Positions 7,790 to 15,975 are shown, numbered from the stretch's first letter. The stretch is DNA of 64,000 nucleotides from Paenibacillus_AR sp051594765 (GCF_051594765.1 NZ_JBPPGJ010000025.1:4297-68296); one strand, 5' to 3'. Translations and numbers: made by a program. Notes: generated from the sequence alone by a model not told the origin.

Positions 7790-9010
7790 CTAATCATCCT
7801 CCCGGGCGGAGGCTCTCTTGCGCAGCGGAACGTTCTTATAATAGTACACATACAGGAAGCCGAGCGCCACGGCGATTACGGCATGGAGCTTGTCGCCGTG
7901 GAAGAGGATGAGAGCGGCTCCTGCCAAGAGGTTCCAAAGGTTCAGGGCCCAGCCGGCAGTCGTCACGATGGCGTTGGTCCGGAGCCCCTTCGGCACCGGA
8001 TAGAGTTCCAGCCAGAAGCTGTATCGGTGTGCCTGATCAAGGGAGGAGACCGTGGCGGAGGTCATCAGCAGCGCCACGGCGTAAATCAGCGGATCTGCGA
8101 CGGCATTCTCCACGAAGATCAGGAGGAAGACGGCAACCGCCAGGATCCGCACCGTAATGCCGTACCATTCCGAGCGGAGGAAGGTCTTGAAGTACAAATA
8201 GCGATAGGTTTCGCTCTTGTCAAACGGCAGCCGGTTCACAGCCTCTGCCCAGAGTCTGCGCGCCTTGGGACGCGCAGGCAGCTTCGGCACGTCCGCGAAC
8301 CAGCTGAAGAAGGTATAGTGCACCTTCAGGTAGTCGGCTTCCTTGCGGATCCAGACTTCCCATGGAATCCGGTGTGACGGCAGGATCCGCGCGGTGAAGG
8401 CATGAAGCAGGTAGAAGAGGAAGAACACCAGCGCGCCGTAGAAATAATCCTGCGTCAGGACCATGAACGCGAACACAACGGACATCACCCACCGCATGAT
8501 GGATAGCGGAATCCGGTGGGTCCGGTACAGGAGCTTGCTCTCCGCCACCCGCCGGTCCAGGGAGGCAGCCTTGACGAACAGGACGGAGGCGGCTGCGTTC
8601 ACGAAGGGCACTGCGGCCGTTCCCTCGCAATGAGCGTACAGCGGCCACAGGATCAAGAGCGCCCCCAGGGTCCAAGCGGCTTGGAACAGGTAGCTATAGA
8701 CGCCGCTGTAGAGCCAGGTTCGCCCGAGCTTCAGCTCCGCAGGCATGAGGAACACCTGGTCCGCCTGCTTCAGGAAAGTCCGGTAGGGCGACAAGCCGAT
8801 AACCGCAGCCAAGACCGGTGTGGTGATCCTCCAGTAGGGATAATCGGCCGGCAGCGTCTTGAGAACGGTCATATAGGCATAAGAGCCGATGATGAAGAAC
8901 AGGAGCAGAAAGGCGGTCAGGCCGCTTCGAGCCGCATAGCTCCAATAGACGGCGGCTTCCTTCCAGAAGGCGGCGGCCCGCTTGGACCACAGCCGGTTCA
9001 GGTCCGTCAT
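7790..9010 (-). CDS. ecsB: ABC transporter permease EcsB
   Basis: A 406-residue integral membrane protein. Hydrophobic segments occur near residues 30-50, 65-80, 100-125, 170-210 and several more toward the C-terminus, around a basic cytoplasmic loop. The N-terminal K-R-A-A-A-F-W-K-E-A pattern and size match EcsB, the membrane partner of EcsA. In B. subtilis, Ecs affects protein secretion, site-2 protease activity and sporulation; its cargo is debated. The start codon overlaps the ecsA stop (ATGA), showing translational coupling. The third B. subtilis gene, ecsC, is not present. Confidence 0.88.
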   Translation of the reverse strand: MTDLNRLWSKRAAAFWKEAAVYWSYAARSGLTAFLLLFFIIGSYAYMTVLKTLPADYPYWRITTPVLAAVIGLSPYRTFLKQADQVFLMPAELKLGRTWLYSGVYSYLFQAAWTLGALLILWPLYAHCEGTAAVPFVNAAASVLFVKAASLDRRVAESKLLYRTHRIPLSIMRWVMSVVFAFMVLTQDYFYGALVFFLFYLLHAFTARILPSHRIPWEVWIRKEADYLKVHYTFFSWFADVPKLPARPKARRLWAEAVNRLPFDKSETYRYLYFKTFLRSEWYGITVRILAVAVFLLIFVENAVADPLIYAVALLMTSATVSSLDQAHRYSFWLELYPVPKGLRTNAIVTTAGWALNLWNLLAGAALILFHGDKLHAVIAVALGFLYVYYYKNVPLRKRASAREDD

Positions 9011-9765
9011 GCCGGACTCCCTCCTCCGGCCACCAGGCGGCAGAAGGCGTCGTCCAGCGTCCCCTGCCGGAGCCCCGCAGCTTCCAGGATCTGCTCCAAC
9101 GGGCCTTGGGCTGCGATCTCCCCCTGGTGCAGCACGACGAACCGGTCGCAGTAGCGCTCTATGGTGGAGAGGATATGGGAGCTGATCAGGAAGCTGGCAC
9201 CCTGGCGCTTCATCTCAACCATCAGGTCCAGGAGGGAACGGATGCCCAGGGGGTCCAGGCCGAGGAATGGCTCGTCTATGATGTAGAGGGGCGGTTCCAC
9301 CAGGAAGGCGTTCATAATCATGACCTTCTGCTTCATGCCCTTCGACAGATGGCCGGAGAAGCTTCCCAGCTTCTCCTTCATCCGGAAGGTGCCGAGGAGC
9401 CGCTCCATCCGTCGCTCCCATTCGGCTTCCTTCAGACCGTAAGCCCGGGCCGTCAGCTCCAGGTGCTCGCGGATGGTCAGCTCCTCATAGAGCTCGGGGG
9501 ACTCCGGCACGAAGGCGAAGGCGGACCGGTAAGGCTCCGGATCCTCCTTCAGGGTCAAGCCCCGCACGCGGATCTCTCCTTTCTGGGGTTGAAGGAGTCC
9601 CAGGATGTGTTTGATGGTGGTGCTCTTGCCGGCCCCGTTCAGGCCGATCAGCCCGACCATTTCGCCCTGACGGACGTCGAACGTTACGTTTTTCAAGACG
9701 GGTTTATGGGGGAAATATCCTCCGTACAAGCCCTCAATCCGGAGTATGGAATCGATTCGGACCAC
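9007..9765 (-). CDS. ecsA: ABC transporter ATPase EcsA
   Basis: A 252-residue ABC ATPase. Walker A is G-L-N-G-A-G-K-S at 41-48; the signature motif is L-S-K-G-M rather than L-S-G-G-Q; Walker B is L-Y-I-I-D-E-P followed by F-L-G-L-D-P. The partner permease is the next gene. The start is uncertain: the GTG used here has only a poor ribosome site (GAAGCAG). An in-frame ATT 30 bases upstream lies after AGAGAGG and could be a rare start. Confidence 0.88.
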   Translation of the reverse strand: MVRIDSILRIEGLYGGYFPHKPVLKNVTFDVRQGEMVGLIGLNGAGKSTTIKHILGLLQPQKGEIRVRGLTLKEDPEPYRSAFAFVPESPELYEELTIREHLELTARAYGLKEAEWERRMERLLGTFRMKEKLGSFSGHLSKGMKQKVMIMNAFLVEPPLYIIDEPFLGLDPLGIRSLLDLMVEMKRQGASFLISSHILSTIERYCDRFVVLHQGEIAAQGPLEQILEAAGLRQGTLDDAFCRLVAGGGSPA

Positions 9766-9818
9766 CTGCTTCGTTGGAATAAAGGTACTGGAAATCGCGT
9801 TCAGACCTCTCTAAAAAT

Positions 9819-9847
9819 ATTATGGGAAAAAGTCCCGGACGAGTCAA
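9819..9847 (-). promoter_or_regulatory. Sigma-A promoter for ecsA-ecsB
   Basis: Minus-strand TTGACT (9842-9847) and CATAAT (9819-9824) with 17 bases between them, about 55 bases before the ecsA start. The stretch 9848-10043, between this and the next promoter, shows no gene or element I can support. Confidence 0.65.
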
Positions 9848-10043
9848 TTTGTTCTCAAATGGCCTGTCCAAATGGGGCGAATTGATGCCGCTGTGCGATG
9901 GAAAGTTCACCATTTTTCCGAAAATCGGGGTCCGAATGAAGAAAAACGGAGATAATGGCTGAAACAAGTGGGATATGAAGCCAAAAAAGCGGGTTTTAAT
10001 CGCATACATGGGCAATTTTGAGCCATATATAGACTTTTCGCTA

Positions 10044-10072
10044 TTTACAACTTTCCTGTAAGGCATTATCAT
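10044..10072 (+). promoter_or_regulatory. Sigma-A promoter for the riboswitch-yabE transcript
   Basis: TTTACA (10044-10049) and TATCAT (10067-10072) are separated by 17 bases. Transcription would begin near 10079, about 35 bases before the riboswitch aptamer. Confidence 0.65.
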
Positions 10073-10111
10073 ACAGTTCAAGATAACTTAATAATGCTTG
10101 CCAATTTTCCA

Positions 10112-10287
10112 ATTCGCTGAGTTTCCACTATGGGAAACGGGGGAACCGAATGTGAACGACTGAGGTGCATGCTGGGCCTTAGTAACGGCACGGTTTTGGG
10201 GTGAATCCTTAGATGGCTGCTTCGCAGCCGCGTAGGTAGGGCGACTCTTACGTCCGAATCCGTCAGCTAACCTCGTAAGCGTTGAAG
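10112..10287 (+). ncRNA. ydaO/yuaA-type cyclic-di-AMP riboswitch aptamer
   Basis: The conserved blocks of this riboswitch class appear in order: a 5' CGCTGAG arm with GGAAACGGGGGAACC (about 10133-10147), TTGGGGTGAATCC (10197-10209), a GGCTGC-TTCG-GCAGCC hairpin, GTAGGG, and the 3' block CCGTCAGCTAACCTCGTAAG (10261-10280). CGCT (10116-10119) pairs with AGCG (10279-10282) to close it. This class binds c-di-AMP and normally turns off genes for osmolyte transport and cell-wall remodelling. A terminator follows, and the downstream gene is a G5/3D cell-wall protein, a known target type. Confidence 0.93.
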
Positions 10288-10331
10288 AGAGGACACTTGT
10301 CGTGCATTGATGAATTTATTTTGTCATGCCC

Positions 10332-10367
10332 AGCCACGAGAAGAGCTTCCTCTTCACGGGGCTTTTT
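10332..10367 (+). terminator. Riboswitch expression-platform terminator
   Basis: AGCCACGAGAAGAG pairs with CTCTTC...GGCT around a CTTC loop and is followed by TTTTT (10363-10367). It lies between the aptamer and the yabE ribosome site, so ligand binding would be expected to end transcription here. Confidence 0.75.
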
Positions 10368-10506
10368 GCGCTTCGTGTGACCTCTTCCTTCCCATTGCTC
10401 CAGAGAATTCGTAAGAAAGGACCAAGCATTATCATTACTCAATAGTCGCGTCAAACCCAGCATGCATCATACTTGACGGCGGGACTATGAAGGAGGACCG
10501 AATGAA

Positions 10507-11652
10507 GTGGGCGCAATCCCTGTAACAACGGAACCCCATGTAAGACGATCATCCAGCATGGCCTTCGCATTGCGATGGAAGCATGAAAACGGGCGTTTGA
10601 TCGGAATCGCTGCTCTGATCTTCACAGCTCTGGCATTCATGTTTTTCATGTTGTTGTACGGTACGGCTACCAAGCGCGTATCCGTAGTGGTCGACGGACA
10701 AGAGACCGTGATGGTCACGAAGAGCTCTGTCCTGCAACACCTACTGGATGACAAAGCCATTCAGGTCGGCGAACATGACCGGATCTCGCTGCCTCTTGAC
10801 ACCAAGCTCAAGAACGGCGACGCCATCGTCATTAACCACACCTCGCCTATTCAACTGACCGCCGATGGCAAGACGGTGACGTTGTACACAACCGGAAAGA
10901 CGGTTGCAGAAGCATTGGAAGACCTGAATATTCAAGTGGGCGAGCTGGATAAGGTAAGCCCCGGGCCGGAGTCGACATTGGCGTCCGGTGCTGATCTGAA
11001 GATCGTACGGGTGAAGAAGGAGGTCTCCGAGGAGACTGTCGCCATCGCCTACGATACAGTGACGCAGAACGATGGGAACCTGCTGAAGGGCAAGTCCCAG
11101 ACCGTGCAGGAAGGCGTGGAAGGCTCCAAGGTCGTTCAGACCGAGAAAGTGTATGAGGATGGAGTCCTGGTATCGGAGAACAAGGTGGGCGAAACCGTAA
11201 AGGCCGAGAGCGTAAGCAAGGTCGTAGCGGTGGGCACCAAGGTTCCTGTGGTTACGGTTCTGTCGAATTCTTCTCCGAACGTGGATGAAATCACCAAGAG
11301 CGGGGTAAAATTTGGATATAAGAAGGTTCTGAACAACGTCACGCTGACCGCTTATTCGGCCGGCGCGGCATCGACGGGCAAGGATGACAGCCATCCCCAA
11401 TTCGGTCTGACCTATACCGGCACCACGGTGACGGAAGGCCGGACGATCGCCGTCGATAAGAACGTCATCCCGCTGGGCTGGTGGGTGTACATCGAAGGGC
11501 TGGGCTTCCGCAGAGCGGAGGATATCGGCAGCGGCGTGAAGGGTAACACCATCGACGTCTACTTCGACAGTATGTCTTATGCCACCAAGTTCGGCACCAA
11601 GCGCGGGTATACCGTGTATGTCATCGGTCCGAAGAAGCCGACGGTTGATTAA
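10507..11652 (+). CDS. yabE: YabE-like G5/3D-domain cell-wall protein (RpfB/Sps family)
   Basis: A 381-residue, predicted membrane-anchored, extracytoplasmic protein. A transmembrane/signal segment lies at about 31-51. Two DUF348 repeats follow (about 57-110 and 113-165), then a G5 domain (about 168-235) and a C-terminal 3D domain (about 280-375) with the E-D-I-G-S and I-D-V-Y-F acidic residues of the MltA-like active site. Family members are muralytic resuscitation/cell-wall remodelling enzymes. The GTG at 10507 is ten bases after AAGGAGG. An ATG at 10502, in another frame and closer to that site, opens a seven-codon frame ending at 10525. Expression is probably set by the c-di-AMP riboswitch. 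Confidence 0.9.
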   Translation: MGAIPVTTEPHVRRSSSMAFALRWKHENGRLIGIAALIFTALAFMFFMLLYGTATKRVSVVVDGQETVMVTKSSVLQHLLDDKAIQVGEHDRISLPLDTKLKNGDAIVINHTSPIQLTADGKTVTLYTTGKTVAEALEDLNIQVGELDKVSPGPESTLASGADLKIVRVKKEVSEETVAIAYDTVTQNDGNLLKGKSQTVQEGVEGSKVVQTEKVYEDGVLVSENKVGETVKAESVSKVVAVGTKVPVVTVLSNSSPNVDEITKSGVKFGYKKVLNNVTLTAYSAGAASTGKDDSHPQFGLTYTGTTVTEGRTIAVDKNVIPLGWWVYIEGLGFRRAEDIGSGVKGNTIDVYFDSMSYATKFGTKRGYTVYVIGPKKPTVD

Positions 11653-11670
11653 TTTCACAATGCGATTCAA

Positions 11671-11697
11671 GGAAGAGGCGGAAGCCTCTTCTTTTCC
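11671..11697 (+). terminator. Terminator after yabE
   Basis: GGAAGAGGC pairs with GCCTCTTC around GGAA, followed by TTTTCC. Confidence 0.75.
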
Positions 11698-11729
11698 TAT
11701 TTGAACAGACGATTGGCCGGGAGGAAAAG

Positions 11730-12287
11730 TTGCACCCTATGATCAAAGAAATTATCGTGGTAGAAGGCAAATCCGACACGGTGGCCATCAAGCGGGCCGT
11801 AGAGGCGGAAACCATCGAAACCGGAGGCTCCGCCATCAACAAGGACGTGTACGAGAAGATCCGTCTGGCTCTGGAGCGGCGGGGCGTCATCATCTTCACG
11901 GACCCGGACCATGCGGGGGAGCGGCTGCGCCGGCTCATCACCGAACGCTTCCCGGGCTGCAAGCAGGCCTTCCTGACCCAGGAGGAAGTGACGGTGAAGG
12001 GCGACGTCGGCATCGAGAACGCAACGCCGGAGATGATTCGCCGGGCGCTTGCCAACGTGAAGACGGACTTCGCCCAGGAGGGCTCCCAGATCGCCTGGGA
12101 GGACCTGATGGAGGCAGGCCTCATCGTCCATCCCCAGGCGGCGGAGCGCCGCAAGGCCATGGGCCGGCTGCTCGGCATCGGCTATTCCAACGGCAAGCAG
12201 TTCCATAAGCGGTGCCAGATGTTCCAGATCAGTAAGCAGGAATTCCAAAACGCGCTGGAGCGATTCCATAAAGAGGGCTACGAATGA
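11730..12287 (+). CDS. rnmV: Ribonuclease M5
   Basis: RNase M5 matures the 5S rRNA precursor. The 185-residue protein has a Toprim domain with the catalytic glutamate in V-V-E-G-K-S-D (E12) and the D-P-D-H-A-G-E metal-binding motif near residues 57-63, followed by the family's conserved C-terminal region. TTG 11730 follows GGGAGG at a suitable distance; ATG 11739 is further away. The stop overlaps the ksgA start (ATGA), as in B. subtilis. Confidence 0.93.
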   Translation: MHPMIKEIIVVEGKSDTVAIKRAVEAETIETGGSAINKDVYEKIRLALERRGVIIFTDPDHAGERLRRLITERFPGCKQAFLTQEEVTVKGDVGIENATPEMIRRALANVKTDFAQEGSQIAWEDLMEAGLIVHPQAAERRKAMGRLLGIGYSNGKQFHKRCQMFQISKQEFQNALERFHKEGYE

Positions 12288-13183
12288 ATACGAAACCGAA
12301 TGTGATTGCAGATGTCGCCACACCGGCGAGAACGAAGGAAGTCCTGAAAAAGTATGATCTGGCCGCCAAGAAGAGCCTGGGCCAGAACTTCCTGGTGGAC
12401 TTGAACATCTTGAACAAGATCGTCTCCGCTGCTGGCTTGGACGAATCCAAGGGCGCCCTGGAGATCGGTCCGGGCATCGGGGCCCTGACACAGCAGCTGG
12501 CCAAGCAGGCGGGCAAGGTGGTAGCGATCGAGATCGACCAGCGGATGCTGCCGGTGCTGGAGGAGACGCTGGCTCCTTACGCGAACGCTGCCGTGGTCCA
12601 CGGGGATGTGCTGAAGGTGGACCTGAACGAGGTGTTCGAGCGGCATTTTGCCGGAATGTCAGGCGTCAGTGTGGTGGCCAACCTGCCGTATTACATCACC
12701 ACGCCGATCATCATGCGGCTTCTGGAGGAGCGTCTGCCGGTGGAGAACATCGTCGTGATGATTCAGAAGGAGGTGGCCGACCGGATGGCGGCCAAGCCCG
12801 GCACCAAGGACTACGGCAGCCTGAGTATTGCGGTGCAGTACTACTGCGAGCCTCAGGTGGTGACCATCGTGCCGCATACCGTCTTCATCCCCCAGCCCAA
12901 CGTAGACTCGGCGGTGATCCGGCTGCAGGTGCGGAAGGAGCCGCCGGTGCAGGTGGAGAACGAGAAGCTGTACTTCGAGGTGGTTCAGGCCTCCTTCGCC
13001 CAGCGGCGGAAGACCATCAGCAACAATCTGCTGAGCCGCTTCTTCACCAAGGAGACGAAGCCCCGTATGGAGGCGGCGCTCCAGGAGGCCGGAATCGACC
13101 CGTCCCGGCGCGGGGAGACCCTGAGCCTGCAGGAATACGCCTCGCTGACCGCGGCGCTGTCCCGGGCAGGCGTGACGCTATAG
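12284..13183 (+). CDS. ksgA: 16S rRNA dimethyladenosine transferase
   Basis: KsgA/RsmA dimethylates the two adjacent adenines A1518 and A1519 near the 3' end of 16S rRNA during 30S assembly. The 299-residue protein shows L-G-Q-N-F-L at 32-37, SAM motif I E-I-G-P-G-I-G at 60-66, an acidic E-I-D at strand 2, and the catalytic N-L-P-Y-Y motif. It is translationally coupled to rnmV by a four-base overlap. Confidence 0.97.
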   Translation: MNTKPNVIADVATPARTKEVLKKYDLAAKKSLGQNFLVDLNILNKIVSAAGLDESKGALEIGPGIGALTQQLAKQAGKVVAIEIDQRMLPVLEETLAPYANAAVVHGDVLKVDLNEVFERHFAGMSGVSVVANLPYYITTPIIMRLLEERLPVENIVVMIQKEVADRMAAKPGTKDYGSLSIAVQYYCEPQVVTIVPHTVFIPQPNVDSAVIRLQVRKEPPVQVENEKLYFEVVQASFAQRRKTISNNLLSRFFTKETKPRMEAALQEAGIDPSRRGETLSLQEYASLTAALSRAGVTL

Positions 13184-13192
13184 CAATTGCAG

Positions 13193-13224
13193 CTCCCCCG
13201 CCTCTTAGGGCGGGGGAGTTTTTC
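13193..13224 (+). terminator. Terminator after ksgA
   Basis: CTCCCCCGCC pairs with GGCGGGGGAG around a TCTTAG loop, followed by TTTTT. Confidence 0.85.
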
Positions 13225-13279
13225 GTTCCGTGAGAAGCATTCCACAATAACCCGACCCGCACCAAACGCCCATCCCCCT

Positions 13280-13288
13280 CATACGATA
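13280..13288 (+). promoter_or_regulatory. Candidate sigma-K -10 element for yabG
   Basis: CATACGATA matches the sigma-K -10 consensus CATANNNTA and sits 22 bases before the yabG start codon. In B. subtilis yabG is a sigma-K gene. The -35 element (an AC-type site) is too short to be convincing here. Confidence 0.4.
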
Positions 13289-13310
13289 CACGAAGGAGGG
13301 GATTTCGCAC

Positions 13311-14171
13311 ATGAAGCAAGGTGACCTGGTTGTCCGGAAATCCTATGGCGGTGACGTCATTTTCAAAATTCAAGAGTTTACTTATCAAACGGCGCTGCTC
13401 CGGGGGATCGATTACCGGCTGTTGGCCGATGCCTCGGTTGCCGATCTGGTGCCGGCTTCCCAAACGCTTCTGGACGAGCACGAGCAGGACATGCAAAGAA
13501 AAAGCGACGAGATGCGCAGCTGGATGACTCGGGAGCAGCCGGCGGGAGCGGATCGTCGATCCGCCCGCGGGGGGAAGCCCGACCGGAACAGCTACCCGTA
13601 TTTTGAGGTGCCGGGTAAGGTGCTTCATCTCGACGGCGATCCGAATTATCTCCGCAAGAGCATGGCGCTGTACGGAGAGCTGCGGGTGCCGGCCGAGGGC
13701 ATCTACGTGCCGGAGACGAACATGGCGGATGCGCTGGTGCGCCTCCTGCCTCAGGTGAAGCCGGATATCGTCGTGGTCACGGGGCACGACGGCATTCTGA
13801 AGGAGCGCAAGGATGCCAGCATGCAGAGCTTGAACAGCTACAAGAATTCGCAGAATTTCGTCAACGCGGTCCGGGTAGCCCGGCAGTACGAGCGAAACCG
13901 GGATTCGCTGGTTGTGATTGCTGGGGCGTGCCAATCCCATTTTGAAGCGCTGCTCCAGGCAGGGGCCAACTATGCCAGCTCCCCTGGCCGCGTGCTGATC
14001 CATGCGCTGGATCCGCTATACATCGCCGCCAAGGTGGCGTTCACTTCGATCAAGGACACGGTTCCGATTATGGACGTCCTCCAACACACGATGAGCGGCC
14101 TGGATGGGCTGGGCGGCATTGAGACAAGGGGAAGCCACCGGATGGGGCTTCCCAAGCTCAAGCAGCCTTAG
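13311..14171 (+). CDS. yabG: Sporulation-specific protease YabG
   Basis: YabG is a cysteine-type protease that trims spore coat proteins in the mother cell late in sporulation. The 286-residue protein has the family N-terminus with K-Q-G-D-L-V-V-R-K-S-Y, and conserved candidates for catalysis at H159 (V-T-G-H-D-G) and C207 (I-A-G-A-C-Q-S-H), in line with the His/Cys pair reported for YabG proteins. Strong ribosome site GAAGGAGGGG. It follows ksgA as in B. subtilis. Confidence 0.93.
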   Translation: MKQGDLVVRKSYGGDVIFKIQEFTYQTALLRGIDYRLLADASVADLVPASQTLLDEHEQDMQRKSDEMRSWMTREQPAGADRRSARGGKPDRNSYPYFEVPGKVLHLDGDPNYLRKSMALYGELRVPAEGIYVPETNMADALVRLLPQVKPDIVVVTGHDGILKERKDASMQSLNSYKNSQNFVNAVRVARQYERNRDSLVVIAGACQSHFEALLQAGANYASSPGRVLIHALDPLYIAAKVAFTSIKDTVPIMDVLQHTMSGLDGLGGIETRGSHRMGLPKLKQP

Positions 14172-14255
14172 AAGCCGTCCTGGCGCCCCAAGGGTTGCCA
14201 AACCCTCCGAAGTCGGGAACAATAGAGAGAAAGACAAGCGACGGGAGATGAGGGA

Positions 14256-15332
14256 ATGGCGGTACGGTTTGCCATAGTAGGCTCCGGCTGGAGGGCCGAG
14301 TTCTTCTTAAGAATTGCGGAGGCGCTGCCGGAACGGTTCCGGGTGACGGATATGGTGGTCCGGGACCCGGCGAAGGCGGAAGCGGTCTCCCGCAGATGGG
14401 GAGTCCGCGTCCATGCGGATGCCGGAGGGCTGCCTGCGGACGGCTGCTTCGACTTCGCCGTCGTGTCGGTTCCGCGGCAGGCGGCGCCGGAGCTGATCCT
14501 GGAGCTGACGGAACGGGGGATCCCCGTCCTGTGCGAAACGCCTCCGGCTCCCGACCTGGAGACACTGCAGTCGCTTCATCGGAGGCTTCCGAAGGGGGCA
14601 AGGGTGCAGGTGGCGGAGCAGTATATCTTCCAGCCCCACCATGCGGCCCGGCTTGCGATCGTCCGTTCGGGGCGGCTCGGAACGGTGACCCAAGCGCAGG
14701 TGTCGGCGGCCCACGACTACCACGGAATCAGCCTGATCCGCCATCTGCTCGGCGCCGGGTTCGAGGAGGCGGAGATCGAGGCTTACTCCTTCACCGCCCC
14801 GATCGTCGCGGGGCCCAGCCGGTCCGGTCCGCCGGAGCGGGAGGAGCTGGCCGACTCCGAGCAGACGATCGCCCGGATCGACTTCGGCGGCAAGCTGGGC
14901 GTGTACGATTTTACACGGGATCAGTATTTCTCCTGGATTCGGGGCCCCCGGGTCCTGGTTCGGGGAGAACGGGGCGAGATCCACAACGAGGAGGTCCGGT
15001 ACCTTCGCGACTTCCGGACTCCGGTGGAGACCGGTCTCCGTCGTATCCAAGCCGGAGCGGGAGGGAATCTGGAGGGGTTCCACCTGAAGGGGATCCTGCT
15101 GGGCGAGGAGGAGATCTACCGCAATCCCTATGCCCCCGGACGCCTGTCGGACGATGAGATTGCTGTGGCGACCTGCCTCGGCAGGATGGGGGAGTATATC
15201 GGCGGCGGCTCATCCTTCTATTCGCTGGCCGAGGCTTCCCAGGACCACTATCTGAGTCTCTTAATCAAGCAGGCGGCTGCAAGCCGACAGAAGATTCGGA
15301 CGGAACGGCAGATTTGGGCCGATCCCGTCTGA
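14256..15332 (+). CDS. Gfo/Idh/MocA-family oxidoreductase
   Basis: A 358-residue protein with an N-terminal Rossmann domain (I-V-G-S-G-W-R-A-E at about 7-15) and the E-T-P-P segment in place of the family's usual E-K-P near residue 92. That lysine is normally catalytic, so activity may differ or be lost. The C-terminal half keeps the alpha/beta substrate domain. Substrate is unknown. Ribosome site GGGAGATGAGG. The gene is inserted between yabG and veg, which are adjacent in B. subtilis, and has its own terminator. I have no evidence of a sporulation role beyond position. Confidence 0.8.
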   Translation: MAVRFAIVGSGWRAEFFLRIAEALPERFRVTDMVVRDPAKAEAVSRRWGVRVHADAGGLPADGCFDFAVVSVPRQAAPELILELTERGIPVLCETPPAPDLETLQSLHRRLPKGARVQVAEQYIFQPHHAARLAIVRSGRLGTVTQAQVSAAHDYHGISLIRHLLGAGFEEAEIEAYSFTAPIVAGPSRSGPPEREELADSEQTIARIDFGGKLGVYDFTRDQYFSWIRGPRVLVRGERGEIHNEEVRYLRDFRTPVETGLRRIQAGAGGNLEGFHLKGILLGEEEIYRNPYAPGRLSDDEIAVATCLGRMGEYIGGGSSFYSLAEASQDHYLSLLIKQAAASRQKIRTERQIWADPV

Positions 15333-15348
15333 TAGCCCGGACACGAAA

Positions 15349-15378
15349 GGCGGACCGATGCGGACCGCCGTTTTTTTT
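15349..15378 (+). terminator. Terminator after the oxidoreductase gene
   Basis: GGCGGACCG pairs with CGGACCGCC around ATG (one internal mismatch), followed by eight T's (after a G). Confidence 0.85.
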
Positions 15379-15537
15379 GTGCGGCTTGATGATGGGGAAG
15401 GCTGCAAGATCAACCGCTTGAGTCTAGCAAAGGCTCGCCCTCTCTATATTTCCACGAGTACCGTGGTAGAATCGCACACTCTCTCAACCGAATCTTGCAT
15501 AAGATGAACTATCAAGATGAGAGAGGAGGCGATCGGG

Positions 15538-15738
15538 ATGGGAGAGTACAACACCGCAGTGCAAAGTATCCTGAGCCAGATCGGCGTCGGTACGCCAAAT
15601 ATCCGCATCCACTTTGACGGAACATTTCACACCGGAACCTACATGGGCATCATGAACGGCTCCGTTGTCATCAACCAGGGTGGATTCCTGCGCTTCATCA
15701 AGCTGTCTGCCGTCACAGGCGTAGACATTCTGTCTTAA
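15538..15738 (+). CDS. 66-residue protein, paralogue A of an unnamed small beta-barrel family
   Basis: I do not recognise this gene. ATG 15538 is preceded by GAGAGGAGGCGATCGGG; the frame extends upstream to 15517 but without a ribosome site. The 66-residue product has a short polar N-terminus, then G-T-P-N-I-R-I-H-F-D at 18-27, a turn with T-G-T-Y-M-G-I at 32-38, and two hydrophobic strand-like stretches to the end. No signal peptide or membrane segment. The core aligns with the convergent gene at 15775-15975 and with that at 22972-23172, both also exactly 66 residues. The alternation of hydrophobic residues and central glycine resemble an Sm/Hfq-type barrel; this is inference. Confidence 0.75.
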   Translation: MGEYNTAVQSILSQIGVGTPNIRIHFDGTFHTGTYMGIMNGSVVINQGGFLRFIKLSAVTGVDILS

Positions 15739-15751
15739 TCTGTAACAGCGC

Positions 15752-15789
15752 AAGAAGGTGAGAGGCCCGGCCTCTCACCTTCTTCTTTT
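15752..15789. terminator. Hairpin between the convergent 66-residue genes
   Basis: A 14-bp perfect stem (15752-15765 with 15771-15784), extended by one C-G pair, encloses a three-base loop. Downstream TTTTT serves the + strand gene. On the minus strand the same stem contains the stop codon and last three arginine codons of the opposite gene and lacks a T-run. Confidence 0.85.
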
Positions 15790-15975
15790 TGGCCGCTGGA
15801 GCAGCATGACCGCTGCAATCCGGTCGTACCGGATGTAGACGGCGGACCTGCGCTTCAGGGTGAGAAGCAGAACCGAGTCATGATGGTGAATCCCCATGTA
15901 CCGTCCGTCGAGATACCGGCGGTCGAAATAGATCCGGACTGGCGTCCCCCAGGACATCAGCTGGATGATCCGCAT
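15775..15975 (-). CDS. 66-residue protein, paralogue B of an unnamed small beta-barrel family
   Basis: I do not recognise this gene. The minus-strand ATG at 15975 has AAAGGAGG nine bases upstream; a longer frame to 16185 has no better start. The product is 66 residues with G-T-P-V-R-I-Y-F-D at 10-18, R-R-Y-L-D-G-R-Y-M-G-I at 19-29, a hydrophobic strand S-V-L-L-L at 34-38, then V-Y-I-R-Y-D-R-I-A-A-V and a basic tail ending R-P-K-R-R-R. It is convergent with paralogue A. Basic residues and a barrel-like pattern suggest nucleic-acid binding, but this is inference. Confidence 0.72.
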   Translation of the reverse strand: MRIIQLMSWGTPVRIYFDRRYLDGRYMGIHHHDSVLLLTLKRRSAVYIRYDRIAAVMLLQRPKRRR

